A stretch of 64,000 nucleotides of DNA, from contig NZ_FOGL01000009.1 of assembly GCF_900111195.1 (NCBI RefSeq), positions 84,979-148,978 on the forward strand, given 5' to 3'. The position numbers and the translations under genes are program-made. The stretch is from Gracilibacillus ureilyticus. GTDB taxonomy: Bacteria; Bacillota; Bacilli; Bacillales; Amphibacillaceae. This document shows positions 28,231-38,009 of the stretch, in pieces (within the stretch, counting starts at the first letter, position 1; each line of letters starts with the position of its first letter). Under the pieces are notes generated by a model that did not search any database, was not told the DNA's origin, and worked only from the letters and a program-made list of their open reading frames with translations.

Positions 28231-30198
28231 TTACACTTGAAACTTGTCAACAAGGCTTTCTAATTCTATCGACATCTTCTCCAGTCCTTTTATAGTTCCA
28301 GTTATATTATTAATTGACTGACTAGTTTCTGCAGCGGAGGCTGCTGTTTCTTCTATTCCTGCAGCTGATTGTTCTGAGATCGCTGCAATACTTTCAACGG
28401 ATTCGGATATGTCTGAACTGTTTTCTAATATTTGATGAAAGCTTTCTGATATTTTTTCCGTGCTTTTCATCATGGATATTACAGATTGCTGAATACTGTT
28501 AAAACTGTTTCCTGTCTCACCGATTTGCTCAGTCCCTTGAACAAGCTTTTCCGAACCATCTGTTAAGGCTTTGGCTACTTCTGACGTATCTGCTTGTAAC
28601 TTTTCCAGAATTGCTGTAACGTCACCAATGGAATGGGAAACTTGTTCAGATAATTTCCGTACTTCATCAGCAACTACTGCGAACCCTTTACCTTCTTCTC
28701 CTGCTCTCGCAGCCTCAATTGCTGCATTCAATGCAAGCAGATTTGTCTGTTCCGATATATTTTGAATGACTTGAATGATAGTTGTGATCTCTTTTGTCTG
28801 ATTTTCCAGTTCTGTTACTTTTCTAACCGTTTCTTTAATTTCTCCATTTGTAAAATTAATTTGATCAATAGATTGTTTCATTAATTTACTGCCATTATCA
28901 GTTATTCCTTCTAATTGTTCCGCTGAGTGAAAAAGCATATTACCATTTTCATTTGCATGCTTCACTTTATATGTAAACTGATTCATTTTTTCAGCAATAT
29001 TTGCAGTGGTGTCAGCCTGTACCTCTGTTCCATCTGCAATTTCATCCATCTTTGAGGCAATCTGGTCACTGCTTAAATTGATATCCTCAAAAGCTTGTTT
29101 CATCTCAACTGTCTCTCTTCTGACAAACTGGGATAACTGCTGTACTTTTTCGATCATATTACGTAAGGTATCCTGGGTGTTTATCACAGCGTTCACCAGA
29201 ACTCCCAGTTCATCTGTACTTGTTTTTCCAGCCCATTCGTTTTTCAGGTTACCATTTTCGATTTCTGACATTATACCTGTGATTTTTTTAATAGGTTTTG
29301 TAAACCGGTCACTGACCAGCCATGCAATAAGACCAATAATAATAGCAATAATGATTGCAATAACTAATATACTTCGGAATATCTCTTCATTAATGCTTGT
29401 TAGAAAACTTACATCCTCTATTATTTCAATTACCCCGACAACTGTCGTTTGGGCAGGATCATATAAAGGCATATAATATTTCCATTTGTCTTTATTATTG
29501 GAAGTGATTTCTCTCCCTTCAAACGCACCCTCAACGTTCTCCTGAGCTTCAGTATCAAGTTTTCCATCACTTTGGGCAGAGGAAATGATAACTTCTCTGT
29601 CTTTATTAATAATATTTATTCCAACCCCATCATGAAAATTGGCTATATTATTCACCACTTCCGGTTTTAGACCCGTTTGCAACGTACCAATCACTTCACC
29701 ATCCGCAATCACCGGAACAAATGCTCTTATTGTAAGTCCGCTATTTCCTGATTCCAAACCCACTATTTCATCCTTATTTAACGCCGCCTGAATTGCTTCT
29801 TTATCGCTTTTGTCATCTCCAAACTCTGCAGGGTTATGCCCCCTGTAAAAAACCGTACCATCCACATTTCCATATTCGAATACATTCCAATCATGTTCTA
29901 TTTGTACCCGACTGAAAATAGGTGTAACAGTCTCCCCTAATTTTCCCCGATCCATATTGGAGAATTGTTCTGTTAATTCTTCATCTTCTGCATATAATTT
30001 GGTTATATCCAGTAATTCATCCATTTCTGACTGTAGCTGCTGCTCAATCATCTCTTTTGTCTCCAGTTGGCTTTTGGACATTACGGTTGTAAAACTTTCA
30101 TTCGTCTTCGTAACAACTAACCAGCAGATAAGTACTGCCGGTACCATTGCTAACAATAAAAATAAGAAAAACAACTTAGATTTCATCGATTTTTTCAA
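28231..30198 (-). CDS. Methyl-accepting chemotaxis protein with extracytoplasmic Cache domain
   Basis: 655-residue chemoreceptor. TM1 at about 7-29, an outside ligand domain of about 240 residues in the Cache style ([25 protein letters not shown]), TM2 at about 275-297 ([19 protein letters not shown]). Then a HAMP region and the long signalling coiled coil with the conserved hairpin tip [37 protein letters not shown] start at 30198, eight bases after GGGGGAG. The ligand is unknown. No che genes are nearby. Confidence 0.95.
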   Translation of the reverse strand: MKKSMKSKLFFLFLLLAMVPAVLICWLVVTKTNESFTTVMSKSQLETKEMIEQQLQSEMDELLDITKLYAEDEELTEQFSNMDRGKLGETVTPIFSRVQIEHDWNVFEYGNVDGTVFYRGHNPAEFGDDKSDKEAIQAALNKDEIVGLESGNSGLTIRAFVPVIADGEVIGTLQTGLKPEVVNNIANFHDGVGINIINKDREVIISSAQSDGKLDTEAQENVEGAFEGREITSNNKDKWKYYMPLYDPAQTTVVGVIEIIEDVSFLTSINEEIFRSILVIAIIIAIIIGLIAWLVSDRFTKPIKKITGIMSEIENGNLKNEWAGKTSTDELGVLVNAVINTQDTLRNMIEKVQQLSQFVRRETVEMKQAFEDINLSSDQIASKMDEIADGTEVQADTTANIAEKMNQFTYKVKHANENGNMLFHSAEQLEGITDNGSKLMKQSIDQINFTNGEIKETVRKVTELENQTKEITTIIQVIQNISEQTNLLALNAAIEAARAGEEGKGFAVVADEVRKLSEQVSHSIGDVTAILEKLQADTSEVAKALTDGSEKLVQGTEQIGETGNSFNSIQQSVISMMKSTEKISESFHQILENSSDISESVESIAAISEQSAAGIEETAASAAETSQSINNITGTIKGLEKMSIELESLVDKFQV

Positions 30199-30307
30199 AA
30201 CTTTCTCCCCCTGTAATCCTGATTCACTAGTATTTTTTATCTATTTTTCACTTACCGAATGGAATTATATCACAAAAAAGTTAATACAAGTAGTTCCATA
30301 TTAACAG

Positions 30308-30337
30308 TTCACACTTTTTGAAAAATAATGTTATAAT
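30308..30337 (+). promoter_or_regulatory. Possible sigma-A promoter
   Basis: TTCACA (30308-30313) and TATAAT (30332-30337) with an 18 bp gap, upstream of the 57-residue membrane protein gene. Confidence 0.5.
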
Positions 30338-30386
30338 GAGGGAACCATATGATGTGAGGTGAATACTAAGAGAGTTCTTAGTCATT

Positions 30387-30560
30387 ATGAATTTTTCAAA
30401 ACTAACCTACTTATTTGTCCTTTTAGTTGGATTTTCCATCGGTACGTATCAGAATTATTCTAATATTTATACCCTGTCCATTATGATTTTGCTTATTATC
30501 GTGATGGTGATTTTTATCGGAAAGGATCTCCTTCAATTAAGAGATAAAAAAAAGAAATAA
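30387..30560 (+). CDS. Small membrane protein, 57 residues, unknown
   Basis: Two hydrophobic helices (about residues 6-20 and 29-45) and a Lys-rich tail ending DKKKK. The ATG at 30387 has no close ribosome site. A strong GTGAGGTGA lies 27 bases upstream, separated from the ATG by the hairpin CTAAGA-GAGT-TCTTAG (30366-30381). The hairpin might bring the site nearer the start. Family not recognised. Confidence 0.55.
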   Translation: MNFSKLTYLFVLLVGFSIGTYQNYSNIYTLSIMILLIIVMVIFIGKDLLQLRDKKKK

Positions 30561-30574
30561 TTTTTAAATTCTTA

Positions 30575-30603
30575 TTGACATCTTGGTGATTAACTTATAT
30601 AAT
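30575..30603 (+). promoter_or_regulatory. tRNA promoter
   Basis: TTGACA (30575-30580), 17 bp, TATAAT (30598-30603): a near-consensus sigma-A promoter 33 bases before tRNA-Gly. Confidence 0.92.
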
Positions 30604-30635
30604 ATTACTTGTCCGTTAAAAATACATAAACACAT

Positions 30636-30709
30636 GCGGGTGTAGTTTAGTGGTAAAACCTCAGCCTTCCAAGCTGATGTCGAGAGTTCGATTCTCTTCA
30701 CCCGCTCCA
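30636..30709 (+). tRNA. tRNA-Gly (anticodon UCC)
   Basis: Acceptor GCGGGTG/CACCCGC, anticodon stem TCAGC/GCTGA around the loop CTTCCAA, T-loop GTTCGATTC. CCA is encoded at 30707-30709. Confidence 0.97.
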
Positions 30710-30710
30710 T

Positions 30711-30784
30711 GTCCCAGTAGCTCAGCTGGATAGAGCAACAGACTTCTAATCTGTAGGTCGGGCGTTCGAATCGCTCCTGGGACG
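30711..30784 (+). tRNA. tRNA-Arg (anticodon UCU)
   Basis: Acceptor GTCCCAG/CTGGGAC with discriminator G, anticodon loop CTTCTAA (UCU, reads AGA). CCA is not encoded. It lies one base after tRNA-Gly in one transcript. A degenerate copy of its last 20 bases lies at 31169-31188. Confidence 0.96.
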
Positions 30785-30788
30785 TAGT

Positions 30789-30828
30789 AAAGAACCTTGA
30801 AGCATCAAGCTTTCAAGGTTCTTTTTTA
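30789..30828 (+). terminator. tRNA operon terminator
   Basis: AAAGAACCTTGAA and TTCAAGGTTCTTT flank a 10-base loop; TTTTTT follows. Confidence 0.93.
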
Positions 30829-30935
30829 TTTTATATAGAAATGTATTTTACACCTACTGAAAGGCTGCAAGATCAGGAAGTTGTGAGCAGCAGACACAGA
30901 AACCATTAGTCAGGTTGCATTTATAAAGAATAAAT

Positions 30936-31088
30936 CTAATCAGTTTCATTCCCATTGAAATAGTTCATACATTCTTCGCAAAATCCAAATGCGCTATCCA
31001 AGCCTGTACCACCACATTTTTCGCACTGCTCATTTACTTGAAATTCTTTTTCAGGAATATCGCTAAACAACTCAAATATATCTATCAC
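30936..31088 (-). CDS. Small zinc-ribbon-like protein, 50 residues
   Basis: GTG start at 31088 behind AAAGGAG. The sequence begins MIDIFELFSDIPEK and has CEKCGGTG at about 23-30 and CEEC at about 39-42: two CxxC knuckles, a likely single zinc site. The first CxxCGGTG resembles a DnaJ zinc-finger half. The acidic N-terminus and lack of other domains suggest a small regulatory or adaptor protein, but that is a guess. It lies between tRNA-Arg and the copy of its 3' end. Confidence 0.7.
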   Translation of the reverse strand: MIDIFELFSDIPEKEFQVNEQCEKCGGTGLDSAFGFCEECMNYFNGNETD

Positions 31089-31168
31089 GATATATCGCTC
31101 CTTTCCTTCTTAGTATTTCCTTGAGTGATAATTTTCTATGTAAATCATTACATTAGCTTTATTAAGTA

Positions 31169-31188
31169 GTTCGAATCGCTCCCGGGAC
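31169..31188 (+). repeat. Partial copy of the tRNA-Arg 3' end
   Basis: GTTCGAATCGCTCCCGGGAC matches 30764-30783 in tRNA-Arg at 19 of 20 positions, in the same orientation. Such copies mark the far att site of integrated elements. Here the interval is only about 400 bp, so it would be a scar of a lost element or a gene-conversion remnant. Confidence 0.65.
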
Positions 31189-31300
31189 AGGTATTTACCA
31201 TGTTTTTTTATCCTTTTTTTCGCGTAATAATGTTAAATCAGTATCCCACCAAATTATCTTATACTTACTTTTATCACATTGCCGTAATAAATAAACACAA

Positions 31301-31333
31301 AAAAACACAGCAGGTATTTCCTACTGTGTTTTT
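31301..31333 (-). terminator. Terminator after ysnB
   Basis: AACACAGcAGG and CCTaCTGTGTT pair around TATTT, with TTTTTTTG on the minus strand. It overlaps the last codons of ysnB and ends the racE-ysnB block. Confidence 0.85.
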
Positions 31334-31851
31334 CGAAGTGAAGTTTGATATGCCAAATCACGGATTTCCCGGCCGTCTATTGTATAGAAGTCTACCGTTA
31401 CATCCGTTAAGTCTTCATTTGCGGTTAATACCGCATATGAACCTGGATGCTGAGCACGTGGAAGACGAATACTTCCGGGATTGATAAATAGCTTATTTTC
31501 TGCTTTTTCCGCCCCTGCGATATGAGAGTGCCCGAAGCATACTACATTAGCTCCGACTTCATCTCCGCGATAGGAAATTGGCTGTAACGTAAATTTGATT
31601 TGGTGCATATGTCCATGTGCTACAAAAAAATGAAGATCACCTACTGAGAAATTCACTTCATTCGGTAATTTGTCATCCATATCCATGTTTCCCTGTACTA
31701 CATTCATACCGGATAACTCTTCACTATTATGTTGTAACTCAGAATCACCACAATGGATCATTGCATCTACCTCATACTGGTGACGTTTTTTTATCTCCAT
31801 TACTTCATCTTCCCAGCCGTGACTGTCACTCATAATTAACACTTTCGGCAT
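31321..31851 (-). CDS. ysnB: Metallophosphoesterase, YfcE/YsnB-like
   Basis: 176 residues, calcineurin-like fold of the YfcE family. Metal ligands are visible: SDSHG near 8-12, HCGDSE near 34, GNMD near 54, AHGHMH near 79, and GHSH near 107. The family hydrolyses phosphodiesters of unknown natural origin. The order rph-rdgB-ysnB matches B. subtilis. GGGAG precedes the ATG, which starts 15 bases past the rdgB stop. Confidence 0.92.
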   Translation of the reverse strand: MPKVLIMSDSHGWEDEVMEIKKRHQYEVDAMIHCGDSELQHNSEELSGMNVVQGNMDMDDKLPNEVNFSVGDLHFFVAHGHMHQIKFTLQPISYRGDEVGANVVCFGHSHIAGAEKAENKLFINPGSIRLPRAQHPGSYAVLTANEDLTDVTVDFYTIDGREIRDLAYQTSLRKTQ

Positions 31852-31866
31852 TTGGTCCGCTCCCTT

Positions 31867-32460
31867 CTATTGTTCTCTTACCCAATTCACCAGTTGATCT
31901 AACGCTTTTCTCCGGTGGCTAATCTTATTCTTTTCCGCCGGGGCCATTTCAGCCATTGTCCGATCACTTTCTATCGGGTAAAAAATCGGGTCATAACCAA
32001 AGCCATTGTCTCCAGCTGGTTTGTGTCCTATTTTTCCTTCACATTCGCCACGTTTAAATATAGTTAGTTCACCAGGATTGGCAACAGCCAATACACAGAC
32101 AAACCGTGCTGTTCTTTTAGAATCCGGCACACCTTCCAATCTTGACAAAACTTTTTGCAGATTAGCCTGATCATCCTTCTGTTCACCTGCATACCTTGCA
32201 GAGTATACACCTGGTTCCCCATTCAGTGCATCCACTTCCAAACCGGAATCGTCTGCAATGACAGGAATACCAAACTTTTCACAAATTGCTTCTGCTTTGA
32301 TTGCTGCATTTTCCTCAAAAGTAGTTCCAGTTTCCTCAATATCTTCGATTTCTTCTGGTAAGTCTAAAAGAGATGTCACTTTAATATTCAGTGTAGCGAA
32401 CAATCCTTCGAAATCTTTCATTTTCCCTCGGTTTTTCGTTGCAATTATAATCTCTTTCAT
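31867..32460 (-). CDS. rdgB: dITP/XTP pyrophosphatase (RdgB/HAM1 family)
   Basis: Cleans the nucleotide pool by hydrolysing dITP, ITP and XTP to monophosphates. 197 residues. ATKNRGKMKDF is at the N-terminus, IADDSGLEVDALNGEPGVYSARYAG near 70-95, and the C-terminus has FGYDPIFYP and KNKISHRRKA. Called ysnA in B. subtilis, in the same operon position after rph. Confidence 0.96.
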   Translation of the reverse strand: MKEIIIATKNRGKMKDFEGLFATLNIKVTSLLDLPEEIEDIEETGTTFEENAAIKAEAICEKFGIPVIADDSGLEVDALNGEPGVYSARYAGEQKDDQANLQKVLSRLEGVPDSKRTARFVCVLAVANPGELTIFKRGECEGKIGHKPAGDNGFGYDPIFYPIESDRTMAEMAPAEKNKISHRRKALDQLVNWVREQ

Positions 32461-32475
32461 TTGGCGACAATCTCC

Positions 32476-33219
32476 CTATTTTATTTCCAGTTTATCGACA
32501 TATGGTGAAATCGCATCTTTCTGAATTTCTACAATTTCTTTTAAACCGCCTTCTGCAAGGTCTAACATTTTCATCAGCTGCTGGCGGGAGAAAGTTGCTT
32601 CTTCCCCTGTTCCCTGAAGTTCAACAAATTCACCTTTGCCTGTCATTACTACATTCATATCGACAGCGGCTATTGCATCTTCCGCATATTCTAAATCTAA
32701 TATTTCCGTGCCATCAGGTAGTACACCAACAGATATTGCTGCTAAATAGTCCGTTATCGGTAATTTTTTCAATGTACCCTGGTCTACCAGTTTACCCAAT
32801 GCAAAGACCATTGCGACAAATGCACCAGTAATGGAAGCTGTCCGTGTGCCGCCATCTGCTTGAATCACATCACAATCAATCCATACCGTTCGTTCGCCAA
32901 TTGCATCCAGATCAACAACCGCACGTAATGAACGGCCGATTAAGCGCTGGATCTCCATCGTTCTTCCTGACACTTTTCCCTTAGAAGATTCACGGATATT
33001 ACGCGTTTCTGTCGCACGGGGCAGCATCGCGTATTCAGCAGTTATCCACCCTTTCCCAGACCCGCGCATAAAAGGAGGTACTCTTTCCTCCACACTGGCA
33101 TTACAGATTACTTTCGTATCACCAACTGTAATTAAGACTGATCCTTCTGCATGCTTTGTAAAATTTGTTACCATTTCAATCTTTCTTAACTGATTCACTT
33201 CTCTCCCTGATTCTCGCAT
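32476..33219 (-). CDS. rph: Ribonuclease PH
   Basis: Phosphorolytic 3' exoribonuclease that trims tRNA precursors. 247 residues. [27 protein letters not shown] lies near the start, [25 protein letters not shown] in the middle, and [18 protein letters not shown] near 120. AGGAGG lies before two ATGs (33222 and 33219); the second has better spacing. Its stop nearly meets the rdgB start. Confidence 0.96.
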   Translation of the reverse strand: MRESGREVNQLRKIEMVTNFTKHAEGSVLITVGDTKVICNASVEERVPPFMRGSGKGWITAEYAMLPRATETRNIRESSKGKVSGRTMEIQRLIGRSLRAVVDLDAIGERTVWIDCDVIQADGGTRTASITGAFVAMVFALGKLVDQGTLKKLPITDYLAAISVGVLPDGTEILDLEYAEDAIAAVDMNVVMTGKGEFVELQGTGEEATFSRQQLMKMLDLAEGGLKEIVEIQKDAISPYVDKLEIK

Positions 33220-33285
33220 CATACTTCCTCCTAACATTTCATCTAATCTTAACATATTTTGCATAACTGGTTAAGTTTCATACAT

Positions 33286-33322
33286 AGAAAAAATCACCCC
33301 ATACCGCGAAAAGGATGGGGCG
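33286..33322 (-). terminator. Terminator between gerM and rph
   Basis: On the minus strand GCCCCAT-12-ATGGGGTG is followed by ATTTTTTC. rph therefore probably has its own promoter or depends on read-through. Confidence 0.82.
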
Positions 33323-33373
33323 TACTACTTCATTATTTACCTTCTGGTCCCTATAGTTGCATATTATGCTCCC

Positions 33374-34531
33374 TTAGATACTGTCTGTTGGTACAACCAT
33401 GTCTTTTGATACAGGTTCCGTGTAAGGTTGTCCACTTTCATTCACTACTTGTTCATGATTTTCCACAGACACTTCCACCGCATCGATGCCTTCCTGTTCT
33501 GTTAATGTTAATACAAGTGACTGCATTACTTCATCCGCCAGCATGCTTTTCTCACTGTTTGAAAGAATGTTTTCATTAAATGTAAGTGATAAAATTCCGT
33601 CTTGAATAATTGGTGCCGCAGCGAGCTGGGATCCTGTATTAATGTAATTTTGCAGTGGCAGGTCAAAGCTTGGGCCACTTAATAATGCCTGGACGATGGA
33701 CTCATATTCACTATCAGTATTGTTTTCAATATGCTGGGTAATTGGAACATAATAAATCGACTCATCTGCACTTTGCATTGGAAAGTAAAGCGTAGTAGCT
33801 TCACTTTCCATTAAATCAATCCCTTCAGACTGATGGACATTTATCCCGTTTTCCCGTGAATAACCTTGGGAAACAGGTGTCCCGTTTACAGGCATCTCAT
33901 TTTGTTCCACACCATTAATCCATAATTTAATGCGTTCTACATTTTCAAACTGTGTTAATGTATATGTCATTGCTTCTAAAATTTGCTGCTCCTCTTCAGG
34001 CTGATATGATTGAAAATCTTCTGATACGTTTACAACCAGTGTTCCATTCGGTTCCAAATTCAGATCAATTATTTCTGTTCCTGCTGGTAATACTGCTTCA
34101 AAGCCAGTTGGCAACATACCTGTAACCGGACCATCTTTAACTAAGTACTCCAATACTTGTTTAGCCACTTCTTTAGAGGTTGGACTCGGTAATTCTACTT
34201 CTTGCGGAACAACCAGTCCATTTTCATCTAACAGATACAAAACTCTAGAAACCGTTTCAGAGGTGTTGGCTGGATCCTCACCATCTGATCCATCACCTTC
34301 TTCTCCACCTTCTGTGCCACCTTCTTCTGTACCGTCTTCTATCTCTTCTTCACCTTCTGTTTCCGTTAGTTGATCAGAAATGTTTTCTAAATCCTCTGTC
34401 AAATTTGTTTCTTCCGGTGGTGCATCTAACTGTTCTAAAGTCTGTTCTCCTTGAAACACGCCACAACCTGCCAGTAAAAACATGCTAGCAGATAGTATAC
34501 CTATTGTCTTTTTTGTGAAATCGATTTTCAT
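33374..34531 (-). CDS. gerM: Spore germination lipoprotein GerM
   Basis: 385 residues. Signal peptide with lipobox LLAGC (Cys 23). A low-complexity acidic linker follows (Glu/Gly/Asp-rich, about 40-95). Two GerMN domains occupy about 110-225 and 265-375, each with the pattern PxGTEI..L..NGTLVVNVSEDF / GSQLAAAPIIQDGILSLTFNENIL. In B. subtilis GerM is needed for sporulation and germination and helps hold the SpoIIIA-SpoIIQ complex. Behind AGGAGG. Confidence 0.93.
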   Translation of the reverse strand: MKIDFTKKTIGILSASMFLLAGCGVFQGEQTLEQLDAPPEETNLTEDLENISDQLTETEGEEEIEDGTEEGGTEGGEEGDGSDGEDPANTSETVSRVLYLLDENGLVVPQEVELPSPTSKEVAKQVLEYLVKDGPVTGMLPTGFEAVLPAGTEIIDLNLEPNGTLVVNVSEDFQSYQPEEEQQILEAMTYTLTQFENVERIKLWINGVEQNEMPVNGTPVSQGYSRENGINVHQSEGIDLMESEATTLYFPMQSADESIYYVPITQHIENNTDSEYESIVQALLSGPSFDLPLQNYINTGSQLAAAPIIQDGILSLTFNENILSNSEKSMLADEVMQSLVLTLTEQEGIDAVEVSVENHEQVVNESGQPYTEPVSKDMVVPTDSI

Positions 34532-34626
34532 AACCGATACCTCCTACGATGGTTTGTACTACTATGTATACGAGCCCTCGCAGGAATTAGAACAAAAAAG
34601 AACGGAAGAAATTACGAATAGATTAC

Positions 34627-34661
34627 AAGCAAAAGAGCATGGAAATTACTTCTCCATGCTC
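34627..34661 (-). terminator. Terminator overlapping the racE stop
   Basis: GAGCATGG-11-CCATGCTC followed by TTTTGCTT on the minus strand. The racE stop codon lies in the loop. Confidence 0.8.
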
Positions 34662-35467
34662 CTAACCTGCGTTAATTGTATTTTGTTTACTGCTTCGATT
34701 TTCTGTTCAAGCCAGCGGGAGGCGATCTGTTCGAAAATTACCGGATCGCCTGTTGTATAGAACTGGTGTTCAGCCGGCTTATTTCCAGTATATAATCGCT
34801 TTTCAAAACCTAAAATCGTGCTGACTTCACGAGCAGTTTCTTCTCCTGATGAAATAATGGAAACAGTTGGTCCCATAACCTCCTGCACAAGATCCTTAAT
34901 CATCGGATAATGGGTACAGCCTAAAATCAGTGTATCCATTAACTTGTTATGTTTCAATGGTTCTAATGATTCTTTGACCACCTGATATGCTTCCTGACCT
35001 GAGACAAGCCCTTTTTCCACTAATGGAACAAAACGAGGGCATGCCAAACCATCAACAGTTATGCCTGCATTAATATGTTTAAGTGATAGTGGATATGCTT
35101 CACTCGTAATCGTACCTTCTGTCCCGATTACTCCAATATGATAAGTGCGGGAATTCGTAATTGCCGCTCTAGCTCCCGGCTGGATAACACCAACTACCGG
35201 AATATCCAGTTTTTCTCTTAATAAATGCAGGGTATAAGCAGTTGCAGTGTTACATGCTATCACGAGCATCTTAATATTCTTTTCCAATAAAAAATGGACC
35301 ATTTCCCATGTATACTGGATCACTTCTTCTTTTGGCCTCGGGCCATACGGGCACCTTTCAGTATCCCCTAAGTAAATAATTGATTCCTTTGGCAGCTGAC
35401 GCATCAACTCACTTGCAACAGTTAAACCGCCAACTCCCGAATCAATCACGCCAATCGGTTGATTCAT
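34646..35467 (-). CDS. racE: Glutamate racemase
   Basis: Makes D-glutamate for peptidoglycan. 273 residues. [12 protein letters not shown] is at the N-terminus; the two catalytic Cys lie in [12 protein letters not shown] near 73 and [10 protein letters not shown] near 184. It follows the ysmB gene by 18 bases and precedes gerM, as in B. subtilis. AAAGAGG lies before the ATG. Confidence 0.97.
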   Translation of the reverse strand: MNQPIGVIDSGVGGLTVASELMRQLPKESIIYLGDTERCPYGPRPKEEVIQYTWEMVHFLLEKNIKMLVIACNTATAYTLHLLREKLDIPVVGVIQPGARAAITNSRTYHIGVIGTEGTITSEAYPLSLKHINAGITVDGLACPRFVPLVEKGLVSGQEAYQVVKESLEPLKHNKLMDTLILGCTHYPMIKDLVQEVMGPTVSIISSGEETAREVSTILGFEKRLYTGNKPAEHQFYTTGDPVIFEQIASRWLEQKIEAVNKIQLTQVRSMEK

Positions 35468-35485
35468 TTCATCGCCTCTTTAATT

Positions 35486-35929
35486 CTAGTTCTCTTTCAT
35501 TTCATGATGCAAAATATGCAAAAGCCGGGATAAGTCCTGAATGTCCTCCTCACTGACATTAGTCAAAACTGACCCCAGATATTCTCTTCGTTTCTCAACA
35601 ACCTCTTTGATGATTTCTTTCCCTTCATCTAATAAATGTATGCGTACAACTCGTCGGTCTTTTGAATCTTTCACCCGTTTTACTATTCCGTTCTTTTCCA
35701 TCCGGTCTACTAAATCTGTTGTCGTACTAAATGCCAGATGAATTTTTTGTGATAACTCACCTATAGTTAAATCACCACATTCCAATAAGAATTGCAATGC
35801 AATAAACTGAGGTGCTGTGATCGGATAATTATTCAATATCAGACGCCCTTGCTGTTTCACGATCCCTGAAATATATCGTAATTCTCTTTCAATATCCGCA
35901 ATTGTATCTTTTGAAGTATCTTTTGACAA
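35486..35929 (-). CDS. ysmB: MarR-family regulator, YsmB-like
   Basis: 147 residues with a winged helix: recognition-helix region LTIGELSQKIHLAFSTTTDLVDRMEKNGIVKR followed by the wing SKDRRVVRIHL. TTG start at 35929, eight bases after GGGGAG. Position before racE matches B. subtilis ysmB; the ligand and targets are unknown. Confidence 0.88.
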   Translation of the reverse strand: MSKDTSKDTIADIERELRYISGIVKQQGRLILNNYPITAPQFIALQFLLECGDLTIGELSQKIHLAFSTTTDLVDRMEKNGIVKRVKDSKDRRVVRIHLLDEGKEIIKEVVEKRREYLGSVLTNVSEEDIQDLSRLLHILHHEMKEN

Positions 35930-36122
35930 GATCGAATCTCCCCTTTTTCATAAAATAAATCAAATGTACTATCTTACCCAGTTGTCAGAAAGTGAGACTT
36001 CCATCAAATATCCGGTATCCTTTCCATTTGTCTCTATACTAATAATAACGAAAATCATCTGATTTAGCATCTTTTTTAATTGAGAATTGTTTTAATTAAT
36101 TGCCTACTTTTATCCATGAGGA

Positions 36123-36153
36123 AAAGAACACCACTAATACATTGGTGTTCTTT
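36123..36153 (-). terminator. Terminator of the methyltransferase gene
   Basis: AAAGAACACCA and TGGTGTTCTTT form an 11 bp stem with a 9-base loop just past the stop, followed by TTCC on the minus strand. Confidence 0.8.
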
Positions 36154-36158
36154 CAGCT

Positions 36159-36935
36159 TTATACTTTACGGAACCGAAAAATTAACGTTGGAGGGATTCT
36201 TATCCACTCAAACGAATCAGACTCTGTTCCTTCAAAAGTTGGTTCAGCTAAATTTTCAAGTACGAATCCATATTGAGAAAACAGGTTGACATAGTAAGAT
36301 AATGGACGATGGAACATCAGATGTGGAGTTGGCTGCCCATTAACGGCAACAGCTTCATACTGTTCTTTTTGTATGTATTTTGATAATTGAATACTGTGGG
36401 TTGTAAAGACCTTTCCATCTCGATCAACGGTTTCTGTTACTTTCCTGACATCAGGAACCTGGAAGCATGGATGGACAATAGAAAATACAAACAAACCATC
36501 TTTTTTTAGAAGTACGGATAATCCTTTAACAAGTGGCTCAATATTTGCCATATCCATAAGCGCCATGTTGGAAACAGCCTTATCATATGTATCTATGCCT
36601 AAATCTGTTAGTGCATCATAATTCGTTGCATCCATTTTTAAATAACAGATATCCGCCGTTGTTCTTATGCGAGCCCGTTCAATCATTGTCCCACTGTAAT
36701 CGGCTGCTGTCACTTTTGCCCCACATTCTGCAAGAGTTCTGGAAAAATTACCGTTTCCGCAACCAATATCTAAGATTCTGTCATTTCTTTCTGCTTGTAA
36801 CAATTTCACTGTCGCTGGTTTAATTAATTCCCTGTGAAAAGCATTGCTTTCATCACCCATGTAATCATCCCAAAAAGCGGCATTTTCTTCCCATTTTTGC
36901 CTGGACAATTTCGTTAATTCGGGCCATTCAGACAT
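36159..36935 (-). CDS. Class I SAM-dependent methyltransferase
   Basis: 258 residues. SAM motif I ILDIGCGNGNFS near residue 57, motif post-I VTAADYSGTMIERAR, then NMALMDMANIEPL. FVFSIVHPCFQVPDV near 160 is common in small-molecule methyltransferases. The ATG at 36935 behind GGGAGGAA is preferred to 37049. The substrate is unknown; single-gene unit with its own terminator. Confidence 0.85.
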   Translation of the reverse strand: MSEWPELTKLSRQKWEENAAFWDDYMGDESNAFHRELIKPATVKLLQAERNDRILDIGCGNGNFSRTLAECGAKVTAADYSGTMIERARIRTTADICYLKMDATNYDALTDLGIDTYDKAVSNMALMDMANIEPLVKGLSVLLKKDGLFVFSIVHPCFQVPDVRKVTETVDRDGKVFTTHSIQLSKYIQKEQYEAVAVNGQPTPHLMFHRPLSYYVNLFSQYGFVLENLAEPTFEGTESDSFEWIRIPPTLIFRFRKV

Positions 36936-37100
36936 ATATATTCCTCCCTTTATTATAATACTAAGAAATAATAACGATGTTACTTTTAAAATGGAAAAAA
37001 ATTGATGTGTATCTTGATGAGGAAAAAAAGATTGTATGAATGATTTCAATGGAAAGAGGAAGAGACTGACTTCGCTAACTTAGTAATGTGAAAAATACCC

Positions 37101-37997
37101 TTAATTAACGTACCACTTCGGAATTAGTTTAGTGAAATTATCGTGATCCTGTATAACCTCCTCTGACAATATTAACATCTTTTCCAGTTGTTCCTTACTC
37201 CACCTGTTTGCCCATACGAGGGCTGAGACAAGATGCATGGCACTATATAATGTGTATAAACTCCAAAATAACGAATCTCTGTCAGCGGCATAACCATCCA
37301 CTATTCCTTTTGTAAATGGAATGCTTACATGCTTTGAAAAAAAACCTAATTTATGTAAATCATGAATGGGATCTCCCCAATCCATCCGTTGAAAGTCGAT
37401 AATTCCGGAAAATTTATGATCGTTTATTAAAATATTGCTTGGATGAATATCATCATGCTGCAAACAATTCGGACGGTCGTACATCAAATGTTCATTTTCC
37501 CTAATATACGTCCCAATCACTTCCACCAACTCCAGATTTATTTTCAATTGCTTTAACTCTTCAAAATAACGGTCATTTTTTGCTTTTTTTACATCATACC
37601 ATGAAGGATAGCTCTCTGGTGCTTTTAATTGATGCAGCAGTTTCAATTCAACCCCTGCATCGACACCTGCCTGATATTGATCCACCTCAGACATTAATGG
37701 CAGTAGCTTTTCCCCATCCTCCCCAGGCAAAAAGCTGAGAATCATATAATCATAATCTTCCCCTTCTATTTTTCCATACTGGACCGCTTCAGGTATTTTC
37801 TGAGAATATTTCTCCAGTTGCTGAATGGTCTGAAATTCTCCCAGTCTCCGATCTGTAGAGTCAGAGGGAATAACTCTTAATAAGTATTTTTCATCAAGGA
37901 CATACTTTTCATCAGCTGAATACCCTTTTGCAATGTGGCGAATGCTTGATACAGATGTCATAATCGGTATTTTATTCAAAATGTTATCAGTAATCAT
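37101..37997 (-). CDS. Aminoglycoside phosphotransferase-like kinase
   Basis: 298 residues of the APH/choline-kinase fold. The Brenner motif CLQHDDIHPSNILIN near 178 and GIIDFQRMDWGDP near 197 hold the catalytic Asp and metal-binding Asp. The substrate is not predictable; such genes in Bacilli are rarely proven resistance determinants. The start lies 12 bases after the 51-residue ORF stop, so the two are probably cotranscribed. Confidence 0.85.
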   Translation of the reverse strand: MITDNILNKIPIMTSVSSIRHIAKGYSADEKYVLDEKYLLRVIPSDSTDRRLGEFQTIQQLEKYSQKIPEAVQYGKIEGEDYDYMILSFLPGEDGEKLLPLMSEVDQYQAGVDAGVELKLLHQLKAPESYPSWYDVKKAKNDRYFEELKQLKINLELVEVIGTYIRENEHLMYDRPNCLQHDDIHPSNILINDHKFSGIIDFQRMDWGDPIHDLHKLGFFSKHVSIPFTKGIVDGYAADRDSLFWSLYTLYSAMHLVSALVWANRWSKEQLEKMLILSEEVIQDHDNFTKLIPKWYVN

Positions 37998-38009
37998 TTA
38001 TTACACCTT

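Noticed and set aside
31200..31484. 94-residue plus-strand frame
   Set aside because: Overlaps the ysnB gene and its terminator on the other strand; no known motif.
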